Shown here: piece after piece, positions 43,489 through 51,710 of the stretch
Position numbering within the stretch: position 1 is the first letter of the stretch
Layout of the letters: each line of letters starts with the position of its first letter
NCBI GenBank assembly: GCA_934254675.1
Contig: CAKQLP010000007.1
Location: 1-64,000, forward strand
Direction of reading: 5' to 3'
DNA from: an uncultured Alphaproteobacteria bacterium
GTDB taxonomy: Bacteria > Pseudomonadota > Alphaproteobacteria > RF32 > CAG-239
Length of the DNA stretch: 64,000 nucleotides
Program-made: the position numbers and the translations under genes
Notes under the pieces: generated by a model
Database searches by the model: none
Told to the model about the DNA's origin: nothing
The model's input: the letters and a program-made list of their open reading frames with translations, nothing else

Positions 43489-44118
43489 TTATTTAAATGA
43501 CAGATTGACAACTGTTCCAGTTCCATTTAAAATTTCACATGCTTTCGCTGCTGTTCCTATTCCCATCGGAGCCGGATAATCTTTGTCACCAACTCTTGCA
43601 ATCAAATAACTAGACATATCATTGTTTACAACATCACCGCTATCATCTCTAACCGAGAGACCGATAAACCCGCTTGTCCCCGGTGTTCCCCAGTTTGTTG
43701 TCACAATCTGCATGCACATTTCTTCTGTTAGATGGTCGATTTGCAAAACTGCTGATACCTTACCACCAATATATTTGGCACTGTATGTAACATCATTTAT
43801 ACCGGAAAACGGTTTTTCTTTATAATCTGAACAAGCGGCTCCGCCTTCCAATAAACTATCCGGCACCGCTTTGGCTTTACATAAATATTCATTCATTAAA
43901 TCACCATTAGAAGCGCCAGGATTGTCTAGCTCATATTCTCGCACCATTTTTGTTATATGATTAGCAAAATCTCCCGCTGTGTCAATCACCTGATTTGTCG
44001 TGTAGGATGTCTGCATTTTATTAATCAAGCTAAATCCGCCAACGCTCAAAACACCGATAATTGCTAAAACACCCAGCATTTCAATCATACTGCGGCCATT
44101 TTCATTCATTTTATTCAT
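43489..44118 (-). CDS. Prepilin-like protein E
   Basis: 209 aa from ATG 44118, behind AAGGAGATAAGG. Leader MNKMNENG, then RSMIEMLGVLAIIGVLSVGGFSLINKM: Gly(-1), Arg(+1), Glu(+5). The mature part differs from copies A, B and D and is closer to the adjacent 44145 gene (both have NxMQxxxTxxQ after the helix, a Cys pair, and ATNWG/ATFDWG near the middle). No RNA element or palindrome precedes it. Tandem with the next prepilin, 26 bp apart. Confidence 0.8.
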   Translation of the reverse strand: MNKMNENGRSMIEMLGVLAIIGVLSVGGFSLINKMQTSYTTNQVIDTAGDFANHITKMVREYELDNPGASNGDLMNEYLCKAKAVPDSLLEGGAACSDYKEKPFSGINDVTYSAKYIGGKVSAVLQIDHLTEEMCMQIVTTNWGTPGTSGFIGLSVRDDSGDVVNNDMSSYLIARVGDKDYPAPMGIGTAAKACEILNGTGTVVNLSFK

Positions 44119-44144
44119 CCTTATCTCCTTTGCGCTTTAATATA

Positions 44145-44720
44145 CTAATTACATCCCAGATATTTTAATTCAATTTTATTGGCATTCCCTTTATCGCATT
44201 TTGTCGTTGCTTTGCTGAAAGTCATGGGATAAGAATCCGTGCCGACAACCGCCACCGCATCCGTTGCATTATTAACCATCACACTCTCTATGCCGGAAGT
44301 ATTCTTTCCACCCCAATCAAAAGTCGCCAATTTAGAACATTGTTCATCCGATAAATTTTCTATTATAATCTCAAAACTTTCAGCAACACCTGAATCGGCA
44401 TTAGCTGTTCCTTTTATGCTGTATAAGCTGCCTTTCAAGCCTGAAAACTTCTTCTTTGTTGAGTCATAGCTCCACCCTTCCGGATACGCATTCGATTTAT
44501 ATAAATAAAATGTGTAACTGCTGTATCCGCTGTCATATTGGCAAGCCATTCTTTTTGCCCGCCGCGCTAAATCAGATATATCCGCCAACATTTGGGTTGA
44601 TGTTCTTTCATTTTGCATTTGATTAATTACGTTCAAACCTCCAACGGATAAAACTCCGACAATTGTCAAAACACCAAGCATTTCCACCATACTGCGGCCG
44701 CTTTCATTTTTTTTAAGCAT
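44145..44720 (-). CDS. Prepilin-like protein F
   Basis: 191 aa from ATG 44720, preceded by AGGAGAAAGCG. Leader MLKKNESG, then RSMVEMLGVLTIVGVLSVGGLNVINQM, with Gly(-1) and Glu(+5). It forms a two-gene unit with the downstream prepilin E. The C-terminal domain carries three Cys (residues near MACQ, EQCSK, TKCDK, LGCN), which may form disulfides in the periplasm. Likely pseudopilin or minor pilin; assembly genes are not in the window. Confidence 0.8.
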   Translation of the reverse strand: MLKKNESGRSMVEMLGVLTIVGVLSVGGLNVINQMQNERTSTQMLADISDLARRAKRMACQYDSGYSSYTFYLYKSNAYPEGWSYDSTKKKFSGLKGSLYSIKGTANADSGVAESFEIIIENLSDEQCSKLATFDWGGKNTSGIESVMVNNATDAVAVVGTDSYPMTFSKATTKCDKGNANKIELKYLGCN

Positions 44721-44803
44721 CGCTTTCTCCTTTATATAATATATATCTTTTTTAGTGTAAAAATCTTAATATTTAGTTTGTAACTTTGTTATAAAAAACG
44801 AGC

Positions 44804-44831
44804 AAAAAGCAGTCAATAAAGACTGCTTTTT
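44804..44831 (-). terminator. Terminator downstream of the 44837-46999 gene
   Basis: AAAAAGCAGTC - AATAAA - GACTGCTTTTT perfect inverted repeat, 6 bp after the stop. Confidence 0.9.
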
Positions 44832-44836
44832 AAGCT

Positions 44837-46999
44837 TTATTTTCTATCCTTTGGCTTCATAACTTCCGGAGCTTTCTGAACTTTTTTAATTTGTTCCGTC
44901 ACCGGCTTATAAATTGTTTGCTGCCAAGGACTTTCTTCGACATATTCATGTCCGCAAATACTTATCCCTAAACTACGCAAAGCTGTTTCCGTCGGAATAA
45001 ACACGTCTAATCCGTCGTTTGTCTTTATGCCGGACGGCGCCATGCCGTTAATCGTGCAATCTTTATAAATCAATGCTCCGCCGACCGTTACATTTTGAAT
45101 AAAGGTATTTGCCAATATTTCGGCGCCTTTTTCCTGAGTATAACGATATCCTTCCACTCTGGCACTGTTTTCAAGATAATCTTCACCATCCTTGAAATCA
45201 TTGACATCTAATAAGCCTAAAGTCAAAAATCCATTATGTCCAACTTCTGGAAGGCTTAAATTTAATGCCAACGGCGTGTAAGACGTTGCTTTATCCAACA
45301 TCAATAGCGCCGTATTTTTAACCGGATTAATCCGGACAGCACGAGCTTTTAGTTCATCATTGCGAACAGTAGAAACATCATAACTGTTGTTATTTTTATC
45401 AACCAAATCCCCCGATGTCAGAATAAATTTATCTGAAATCAGCAAACCAGCGCCTTTGCGGCCATTTGGACTTTTAATCTGTACAATTGACGAACGCAAA
45501 CGGTAAATTGTTTCCGGTGACAGTTGCTTGCATGGGTCTGTCGCATTAACACAGAAATTGTCCAGAGCCTTAACATCTCCGGTGTCAACCCATGTATCAT
45601 CCACAACCTGACACATGCCATCGGACTTGACATTGCCATTTTCATCAATACATGAATTGATAATATCATATGTGCTGTTTACATCACCATTTTCGATAAT
45701 TTCATCTTGTACAACACCGCCATTTTCAATCACACCGCCATCTTCAATAATCTCGGCTGTCGGAATTGGTGCCGCCGCACAAGGTGCGCATCCCGAAGCG
45801 GTGTATCCACCATCTTCATAAATCGCACCATCCTCTGGATAAATGCCATTTTCGACCACACCGCCATTTTCATAAACAGGCAACATCGTCATTGGCTGTT
45901 GGTTAGGACAACCACATGGCTGACATTGTTGGCAAGGTTGGCACTGCTGACAAAGAGCCGGATCAAACCCCGGACGACCGATTTCACAACGTGTCGCACA
46001 TTGATATTCTTGACGATATCCGCATTTTGCCGGATCCAGAGCTCTCTCTTCATCAATCAAAGCCGCACGCTGCGCCGCCATTTCTTGTGGAGAAACTCTT
46101 GTCATTAATTGCTCTTCAAACCCCGGAAGATTACGCAAATTATTTGTTGCATCAGCAAAGGCTCGCTCAATCAACTTTATTTCGCCTTTTGACTCGCCTT
46201 CATCCAATTCGCCATAACCAGTGCTTTCTCCTTTCCAATAAACTTTTGTCTGCGTCAAATTCATCAAACGCCATGTCACCGTAATTTCAGAAGAACCGGT
46301 ACGCGCGTTATTTTTTTCTGCGTTATCCCAGTTATATTCATCACAAATATTCATAAAGTAGTCAGTAATTTCCGCTGTTAATACATATTCAGGTAACTCT
46401 ACCGGCGCATTTTCCAAACACAAATCACGCGGCATTGGTAGTACTTTGTAGCAATCTCCGACTTCTTCTTCAAAAACTGAATTAAACGCAATATTTTTTT
46501 CCAAGACGCGTCCTTTATTTAAAACGGCCTCTTTATCATAACGTCGGCATCCAAAAATACGGAAACGATAATTTCCGACTTTGGAGGTATATGGTCCGTC
46601 CATAGAACTTTTTCTGATACGAAAATCAACATGTGCCAAAGCTAAAGGAGCCATAGCGCAACAATTGCGCGCCACAGAATCGTACACAATCGGCGTGAAA
46701 GGAACATAGTTTTTAATTTTTCGCTCCGCCTGACGTTTTACACATTTTTGGCACGTTCCCGGAAACAGACTACCATCCTTGGAACAAGAAACACATGGTC
46801 CGCCGGGGAATAAACTGCCATCTTTGTCTTTTGTGTCACAATTTGTGCAACTGCCTCCCGGAAAAAGACTGCCATCTCTATCATTCACAGCTTCAGGTTT
46901 AGGCGAATTACCATATCCAACCGCAAAAGAAGCGGTGCTCAAAAAACTAATTCCGGTCACCATGGCCAACACATAAGCAAATTTATGATATTTTTTCAT
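44837..46999 (-). CDS. Exported Cys-rich repeat protein with a degenerate trypsin-like C-terminal domain
   Basis: 720 aa from ATG 46999 (AGGAG upstream). Signal peptide (FLSTASFAVG). Residues ~30-80 hold three DGSLFPG(G) repeats each followed by CxxC. The middle (~90-330) is a beta-rich domain (ITVTWRLMNLTQTKVYW). Then CQQCQPC repeats and a low-complexity stretch of E(D/N)GG units (GAIYEDGGY, IIEDGGVIENGG). The C-terminal ~190 residues resemble an S1C/trypsin fold (YRLRSSIVQIKSPNGRKGAG), but the His site reads LTSGDLV, the Asp site NTALLML, and the Ser site VGGALIY, so catalysis looks lost. Function unknown; probably a surface or periplasmic scaffold. Confidence 0.65.
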   Translation of the reverse strand: MKKYHKFAYVLAMVTGISFLSTASFAVGYGNSPKPEAVNDRDGSLFPGGSCTNCDTKDKDGSLFPGGPCVSCSKDGSLFPGTCQKCVKRQAERKIKNYVPFTPIVYDSVARNCCAMAPLALAHVDFRIRKSSMDGPYTSKVGNYRFRIFGCRRYDKEAVLNKGRVLEKNIAFNSVFEEEVGDCYKVLPMPRDLCLENAPVELPEYVLTAEITDYFMNICDEYNWDNAEKNNARTGSSEITVTWRLMNLTQTKVYWKGESTGYGELDEGESKGEIKLIERAFADATNNLRNLPGFEEQLMTRVSPQEMAAQRAALIDEERALDPAKCGYRQEYQCATRCEIGRPGFDPALCQQCQPCQQCQPCGCPNQQPMTMLPVYENGGVVENGIYPEDGAIYEDGGYTASGCAPCAAAPIPTAEIIEDGGVIENGGVVQDEIIENGDVNSTYDIINSCIDENGNVKSDGMCQVVDDTWVDTGDVKALDNFCVNATDPCKQLSPETIYRLRSSIVQIKSPNGRKGAGLLISDKFILTSGDLVDKNNNSYDVSTVRNDELKARAVRINPVKNTALLMLDKATSYTPLALNLSLPEVGHNGFLTLGLLDVNDFKDGEDYLENSARVEGYRYTQEKGAEILANTFIQNVTVGGALIYKDCTINGMAPSGIKTNDGLDVFIPTETALRSLGISICGHEYVEESPWQQTIYKPVTEQIKKVQKAPEVMKPKDRK

Positions 47000-47012
47000 C
47001 AATTTAATACTC

Positions 47013-48536
47013 CTATACCTGTTTTGACGGCATAACATAACGGTATGACAATGCCTCAGCTACGTGTACTTTAGACACTTTTTCTTCATTTTGCAAGTCC
47101 GCAATTGTACGGGCTAACTTTAGGGTTCGATGATAGGCTCGCGCTGACATTTTCATTTTATCAGCAAACGCTATCAACATTTTTTTTGTTTCATCATCCA
47201 GTTGAGTTACCTTCTCAAGCAAATCTCCTTTTAACTGAGAATTTGTGCGAAGCAACGGATATCCCATTTTTTTAAATCTATATTCTTGAATTTTCCGCGC
47301 GGAAACAACTCTTCGCCGAATTGTTTCGGAATTTTCTCCTTTTTTAGTTTCAGAAATTTCCCACGGGCTGACCGGCGGCACTTGAATATGGATATCAAAT
47401 CTATCCATCAGAGGACCGGAAATTCGAGATTGATATTCTTCAGCGCATTTTGGAGCACGGGAGCATTCTTGCCCATGGCACCCCAAATAGCCGCAGCGAC
47501 AGGGGTTCATAGCCGCAATAAGCTGAAAATTTGCCGGATACTGAGTATGACAGTTTACTCTTGATATACTAACATATCCTGTTTCAATCGGTTGTCGAAG
47601 CGCTTCTAATGTTGCCCGATTGAACTCAGGCAATTCATCCAAAAACAGCACCCCGTTATGCGCCAAAGAAATTTCCCCCGGAACGCCCTTGCGTCCACCG
47701 CCGATTATGGCCGGTGTTGAAGCATTGTGATGCGGGTCGCGGTACGGACGCTCAAAACTGATTTCGCCGTTTTTCAATTCACCCGCAACAGAATGTATCA
47801 TACACGTTTCTAAAGCTTCTTCCGTTGTAAGTGGCGGCAATATTGTAATTAAACGAGACGCCAACATCGACTTTCCAGCACCCGGCGTTCCAACCATAAG
47901 CATATTATGCGCACCAGCGGCGGCAATTTCCAATGCTCTTTTAGCTGTTTCTTGCCCTTTGACATCTGACATATCCAATGTAGTAACCCTACTTTTCTTT
48001 CGACGCGCCACCGGCTTTGGCAATTGCTGTATTCCTTTAAAATGGTTAATCAAAGCTAATAGACTCGGAGCGGCAACAATATCATCAAGTCCGGACCAAA
48101 CAGCTTCTCCGCCCTCAACTTCCGGACAAACCAATCCCCTATGACGCCGGTTGGCATGAATTGCGACAGGCAACACCCCATTCACGGGCATGACCGCGCC
48201 ATCCAGTCCCAATTCTCCAATCACAACATAATTTGCTATTTCCTCGGCAGGAACAACACCTAAACCCGCTAAAATAGCCAATGCAATCGGCAAGTCAAAA
48301 TGCGAACCTTCTTTCAATAAATCAGCCGGCGCCAAATTAATGATAATACGTTTTGCGGGAAGTTCTATTCCCATGGCATTTAAGGCCGCCCGAACACGTT
48401 CTTTGCTCTCCGCAATTGTTTTATCTGGCAAGCCCACAATATTAAAAGCCGGAAGACCGGAAGAAATTTGCAATTGCAAATCCACATCCAGCGTTTCCAA
48501 ACCATTAAAAGCTATGGTATTAACATGCGCCTGCAT
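47013..48536 (-). CDS. comM: Mg-chelatase-like AAA+ protein YifB/ComM
   Basis: 507 aa. The N-terminal ChlI-like Lon-type domain (VNTIAFNGLETLDVDLQLQI, FNIVGLPDKTIAESKERVR) is followed by the AAA+ core with Walker A GTPGAGKSML, Walker B VLFLDELPEF, and an inserted Cys cluster (NPCRCGYLGCHGQEC) near 340-355, plus the C-terminal ChlI_C helical domain. ComM in Vibrio is a branch-migration helicase in natural transformation; the same role here is by family. It lies 9 bp below the lipoprotein gene and 13 bp above the Cys-rich protein. Confidence 0.93.
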   Translation of the reverse strand: MQAHVNTIAFNGLETLDVDLQLQISSGLPAFNIVGLPDKTIAESKERVRAALNAMGIELPAKRIIINLAPADLLKEGSHFDLPIALAILAGLGVVPAEEIANYVVIGELGLDGAVMPVNGVLPVAIHANRRHRGLVCPEVEGGEAVWSGLDDIVAAPSLLALINHFKGIQQLPKPVARRKKSRVTTLDMSDVKGQETAKRALEIAAAGAHNMLMVGTPGAGKSMLASRLITILPPLTTEEALETCMIHSVAGELKNGEISFERPYRDPHHNASTPAIIGGGRKGVPGEISLAHNGVLFLDELPEFNRATLEALRQPIETGYVSISRVNCHTQYPANFQLIAAMNPCRCGYLGCHGQECSRAPKCAEEYQSRISGPLMDRFDIHIQVPPVSPWEISETKKGENSETIRRRVVSARKIQEYRFKKMGYPLLRTNSQLKGDLLEKVTQLDDETKKMLIAFADKMKMSARAYHRTLKLARTIADLQNEEKVSKVHVAEALSYRYVMPSKQV

Positions 48537-48545
48537 TCAAGCCCC

Positions 48546-49049
48546 CTACCATCTTGGAACAGATTCGCCGTTACGCCAACGCCGTGTCGGATATGACCTT
48601 TTTTTTAGAAAATCATATTTTGCCGTCATTGTCGGCACGTTTTTCAGAAGAGTGTATCCCGCACATTCCAAACGTTTGATACATTCGTCAATTTCATTTT
48701 CATCGCCACGGCAATAAGCTAAAACTCTGGTTTGCAAATTCTGCATCACAACTTGATTTTTATGGTATTTATTATCCACGACGTCTGGAAACTCACCTTC
48801 TACATCATCAGGATTAATTTCTTCATCCTCTTCGGAACAAACTTCATAAACCGGAGCATTTATCGGCATAACGCACCCCGGAACTTGATAGGCTCCTTCA
48901 TCATCATAAACCACTATGGTTGTTTCTTCTTGACAAGGCGCATAGGTATAATCATCCATAATATTTTCCGCATTCTGTTGTTTATTGACACAAGACGCCA
49001 TAAACACCATACTGCCCGCGAGCAAAAATATCTTATAAAATTTTATCAT
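48546..49049 (-). CDS. Putative lipoprotein
   Basis: 167 aa from ATG 49049 (AGAGG upstream; a GTG at 49064 is in frame). The signal region KIFLLAGSMVFMASC ends in a lipobox Cys (MASC). The mature part is acidic (EEDEEINPDDVEGEFPD) with several Cys (ECAGY, YCRGDENE) and a basic C-terminus (RSYPTRRWRNGESVPRW). Family not recognised. Co-directional with comM and the Cys-rich repeat protein and separated from them by short gaps, so the three may be one transcript. Confidence 0.6.
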   Translation of the reverse strand: MIKFYKIFLLAGSMVFMASCVNKQQNAENIMDDYTYAPCQEETTIVVYDDEGAYQVPGCVMPINAPVYEVCSEEDEEINPDDVEGEFPDVVDNKYHKNQVVMQNLQTRVLAYCRGDENEIDECIKRLECAGYTLLKNVPTMTAKYDFLKKRSYPTRRWRNGESVPRW

Positions 49050-49140
49050 TCTTCCTCTTATCACAAACTATTTTTTCTCAGCATAACGGCAAATTATTAA
49101 AATAATATTTAAGAATCGCCGACTAAAAACAAAAAAATCC

Positions 49141-49264
49141 TTGCATTTACAGGTATTTTGTGTATATTTGCAAGCGTCCCTTGCCGGATTTTATGATTCG
49201 GCTATACATTAACCGACCCAGCCATGGGTCATTTGTTGAGTAATCCATAAGGAGATATTAAAAT
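49141..49264 (+). promoter_or_regulatory. Promoter and structured leader of the rpsF operon
   Basis: TTGCAT (49141-49146), 16 bp, TATATT (49163-49168) is a good sigma-70 promoter. The ~90-nt leader contains GCCGGATTTTATGATTCGGC and a perfect hairpin GACCCA GCCA TGGGTC, preceded by CCG. In many bacteria the S6:S18 complex binds an rpsF leader hairpin with a CCG bulge; this leader could be a version of it (inference). An AAGGAG ribosome site lies 9 bp before the start. Confidence 0.55.
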
Positions 49265-49603
49265 ATGGCAAATTATGAAAGCGTTTTAATCGCTCGTCAG
49301 GATCTCGGCGCTTCTCAAATCAATACTCTTGTTTCTGACTTGAGTGAAGTGATTAAAAAAGAAGGCGGAGAAGTTGTAAAAGTTGATAACTGGGGTTTGA
49401 AAAATCTCGCTTACCGCATCAAGAAAAACCGTAAAGGTTATTATGTTTTGTTAAACATTGTTGCTCCGGCGAATGCTGTTGCAGAATACGAAAGACTTGT
49501 TAGACTGAACGAAGATATTATTCGTTACATGACAGTCAGAGTAGAAGATTTCAATAACGACGTGGCTTCAGAAGAAGATTCTGCCGCCGTTGAAGAAGCA
49601 TAA
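49265..49603 (+). CDS. rpsF: 30S ribosomal protein S6
   Basis: 112 aa. MANYESVLIARQDLGASQIN, WGLKNLAYRIKKNRKGYYVLLNI and ERLVRLNEDIIRYMTVRVE are typical S6. Acidic Ala/Glu tail. First gene of rpsF-rpsR-rplI; in the 30S platform S6 pairs with S18, encoded next. Confidence 0.97.
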   Translation: MANYESVLIARQDLGASQINTLVSDLSEVIKKEGGEVVKVDNWGLKNLAYRIKKNRKGYYVLLNIVAPANAVAEYERLVRLNEDIIRYMTVRVEDFNNDVASEEDSAAVEEA

Positions 49604-49616
49604 GGAGTTTATAACA

Positions 49617-49841
49617 ATGGCTAAACAAACATTTTTCAAAAGAAAAACTTGCCCATTTTCAGGTGAAAACGGCTTGAAAATTGATTACAAAGATGTAAAA
49701 CTTTTGTCTCGCTACGTTTCGGAAAAAGGTAAAATCATTCCTTCCCGTATTACATCTGTTTCAGCTAAAAAACAAAGAGAATTGGCTCGCGCCATCAAAC
49801 GCGCACGTTATATTGCTTTGTTACCATACGTTGCTATGTAG
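49617..49841 (+). CDS. rpsR: 30S ribosomal protein S18
   Basis: 74 aa from ATG 49617, with AAGGAG at 49602-49607. An in-frame start at 49590 would overlap rpsF and is not needed. Family signature: FFKRKTCPFSGENGLKIDYKD, LSRYVSEKGKIIPSRITSVS and RELARAIKRARYIALLPYV. Binds the central domain of 16S rRNA with S6. Confidence 0.97.
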   Translation: MAKQTFFKRKTCPFSGENGLKIDYKDVKLLSRYVSEKGKIIPSRITSVSAKKQRELARAIKRARYIALLPYVAM

Positions 49842-49850
49842 GAGGTTATA

Positions 49851-50336
49851 ATGGAAGTAATTTTACTCGAACACGTTGAAAAATTAGGCAGAATGGGTGA
49901 TAAAGTTAACGTTAAAAACGGTTACGCCCGCAACTATTTATTGCCTCAAGGCAAAGCTTTGCGCGCCACAGATGCTAATATGGCTTATTTTGAAGCTCAA
50001 AAAGCAGCTTTAGAAGCTCATAACAAAGAATTATTTGATTCTGCTTCTAAATTGGCTGAATCTTTGAATGGCTTTAACGCTGTTTTAATTCGTCAAGCTG
50101 CTGAAACCGGTCAGCTTTATGGTTCTGTAACCATCCGTGACATCGCTGCTGCGATTAAAGATGCCGGTTTTGATGTTGCTCGCCGCTATGTTTACTTGGA
50201 AAAACCAATCAAAGATTTGGGTATTTATCAGGTAAAATTAAACTTACACCCAGAAGTTTCTCAAACAATTTTAATCAATATTGCCAGAACTTCTGAAGAA
50301 GCAAAAAAGCAAGCAAAAGCTTATAACCAAGAATAA
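49851..50336 (+). CDS. rplI: 50S ribosomal protein L9
   Basis: 161 aa. The N-terminal domain MEVILLEHVEKLGRMGDKV, with VKNGYARNYLLPQGKALRAT, binds 23S rRNA. A connecting helix and the C-terminal domain (ETGQLYGSVTIRDIAAAI, LGIYQVKLNLHPEV) follow. Starts 9 bp after rpsR behind AGGAGG; last gene of the operon, followed by a terminator. Confidence 0.97.
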   Translation: MEVILLEHVEKLGRMGDKVNVKNGYARNYLLPQGKALRATDANMAYFEAQKAALEAHNKELFDSASKLAESLNGFNAVLIRQAAETGQLYGSVTIRDIAAAIKDAGFDVARRYVYLEKPIKDLGIYQVKLNLHPEVSQTILINIARTSEEAKKQAKAYNQE

Positions 50337-50350
50337 TTTTCGGTTATTTC

Positions 50351-50388
50351 AAACATCCCTCGGCCAAACAAAGCTGAGGGATGTTTTT
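50351..50388 (+). terminator. Terminator of the rpsF-rpsR-rplI operon
   Basis: AAACATCCCTC ... GAGGGATGTTTTT, 11-bp stem with T run, 15 bp past the rplI stop. The 250 bp that follow, to 50640, are AT-rich and show no gene. Confidence 0.92.
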
Positions 50389-50655
50389 ATTATAATAATG
50401 TCTCCCCTAAATACAATTTATTATATTCTTATGTTCTTTTTCAAAAAAACACTCCTCTATGATATAAAAAATTCCATATAATCTTAATTTTAAATATAAA
50501 ACTTGAAACTTATCATTATTTTAGTTATGATAAATTTGTATTTCAAGTATTATGGTTATTACTATGTGTTTTTGTCTAAAAATAGATTTGCTATTTATAA
50601 GATGATTTCCTTGTAATTTCCGTTAGTTATTTTTATCCAAAAGAGAGAACGGGAC

Positions 50656-50889
50656 ATGTATAGGACATCTCTCTTAAATAAACCCGTTTATTTTATGACA
50701 AAGCTCGAAAAAATTTGGTGGATTGGCGTGACTATTGCTGCTGTTTGTATTCCTTCATTTTGGATTGCAGGCCTGAATGGTCAGACACAGCTTGCTGAAG
50801 TTTTAATACTTGCGGCCGGTTGCTTTTCCATTGTGGCTTTAATAGCTCGCTTTCTATACTGTTTTCAGAAAGAAAGTTGGGAATATTAA
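50656..50889 (+). CDS. Small membrane protein of unknown function
   Basis: 77 aa from ATG 50656 or, more simply, 64 aa from ATG 50695 (MTKLEKIWWIG). Two hydrophobic helices (WWIGVTIAAVCIPSFWIAGL and VLILAAGCFSIVALIARFLY) with a short charged end. No family recognised. A strong terminator right after the stop supports it being expressed. The first ATG lies inside a possible hairpin (AAGAGAGA 50641-50648 with TCTCTCTT 50668-50675), so initiation may be controlled. Confidence 0.55.
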   Translation: MYRTSLLNKPVYFMTKLEKIWWIGVTIAAVCIPSFWIAGLNGQTQLAEVLILAAGCFSIVALIARFLYCFQKESWEY

Positions 50890-50898
50890 GCCAAATTT

Positions 50899-50932
50899 AG
50901 AGATTACTGTTAAAAACAGTAATCTCTTTTTT
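50899..50932 (+). terminator. Terminator of the small membrane protein gene
   Basis: AGAGATTACTG ... CAGTAATCTCT, perfect 11-bp stem, followed by TTTTT. Confidence 0.92.
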
Positions 50933-50999
50933 GTATAAAAAAAATAGCTCTAAAGTATAAAACCTAGAACTTAAACCCCCAAATAAATCAAAATGAAGC

Positions 51000-51164
51000 G
51001 GCGGGGAGTTCGCAAATCACGATTCAGAATATGATCTCTTACGCCTTTCAAGTATTAGAACCGATTAATACTTTTTGGACATACGCGTAAGACTCCCCTG
51101 CCATAGGCAGATATATTCTTATCGGGAAAATATACAAGCCCTCTGAATCTATATTTTTTTGCGA
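51000..51164 (+). ncRNA. Candidate pseudoknotted structured RNA, class not recognised
   Basis: A 390-bp gap with no gene holds five perfect or near-perfect helices: 51000-51009 with 51092-51102 (GGCGGGGAGT/ACTCCCC-T-GCC), 51037-51044 with 51085-51092 (TCTTACGC/GCGTAAGA), 51050-51057 with 51066-51073 (AAGTATTA/TAATACTT), 51021-51028 with 51142-51149 (GATTCAGA/TCTGAATC) and 51010-51016 with 51158-51164 (TCGCAAA/TTTGCGA). The first crosses the last two, so it would be a pseudoknot or one of two alternative folds. Size and 5' GTTCGCAA recall 6S RNA, but the fold does not match it well. The strand is uncertain. Confidence 0.45.
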
Positions 51165-51281
51165 TATTTTGCAGGCTACTTGTTAAGATTTTGAAAACCT
51201 GTCACAACCACGCTGCTTTGAGTAATATATAAAATTTTATAGCATAAAGCAACAACTTTTTCTTAATTATACCAAAATTAT

Positions 51282-51710
51282 CTAATTTATACCAAAATTT
51301 TTAGCAAATTCAAACTTATCGACATTATTAATCTGCTTTATTTTATTATTTTTCAGAATATTAGGCAATTCAATTGAAACAAAAGTGCTTTTAGGGTCGG
51401 CATTAGCGACAAACGCCTTGATATTTCCAGAAGCAGCCGCAATAAAACGAGCGGACGCCACTGCCCAGATTTTTAAAATTTCACTATTTGGACAATCATT
51501 TCCTGTTTCCAGTCCTAAAGCTATCAAATTTTTACCACATGGCGTGTCATCCAAAGTGTAGCATGATTTATGTTCTTTTAAATATGCCAACGCCTTATCT
51601 TTATTTTCCCGAGTCGGCAAATAACTTATGCTGTACAACACAACACTGTCTTTAGGCGTAGAAACATCATCATTTTTTGCTATTTTATAAGCTTCAGCGA
51701 GTTTGTCCAT
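51282..51710 (-). CDS. Hypothetical protein
   Basis: 142 aa from ATG 51710 (GGGAG upstream). No signal or membrane segment; family not recognised. Contains GLETGNDCPNSEILKIWAVA and FIAAASGNIKAFVANADPKS. Its start overlaps the end of the HAD gene by 17 bp, and that gene overlaps the DUF4167 gene, so the three are coupled. Confidence 0.55.
   Translation of the reverse strand: MDKLAEAYKIAKNDDVSTPKDSVVLYSISYLPTRENKDKALAYLKEHKSCYTLDDTPCGKNLIALGLETGNDCPNSEILKIWAVASARFIAAASGNIKAFVANADPKSTFVSIELPNILKNNKIKQINNVDKFEFAKNFGIN

Noticed and set aside
51000..51164. Call as RNase P RNA, tmRNA or SRP RNA
   Set aside because: No GAGGAAAGTCC or ACAGAA (RNase P), no tag-coding frame ending in hydrophobic residues or tRNA-like end (tmRNA), and no GGAAGG / AGCA loop (SRP).
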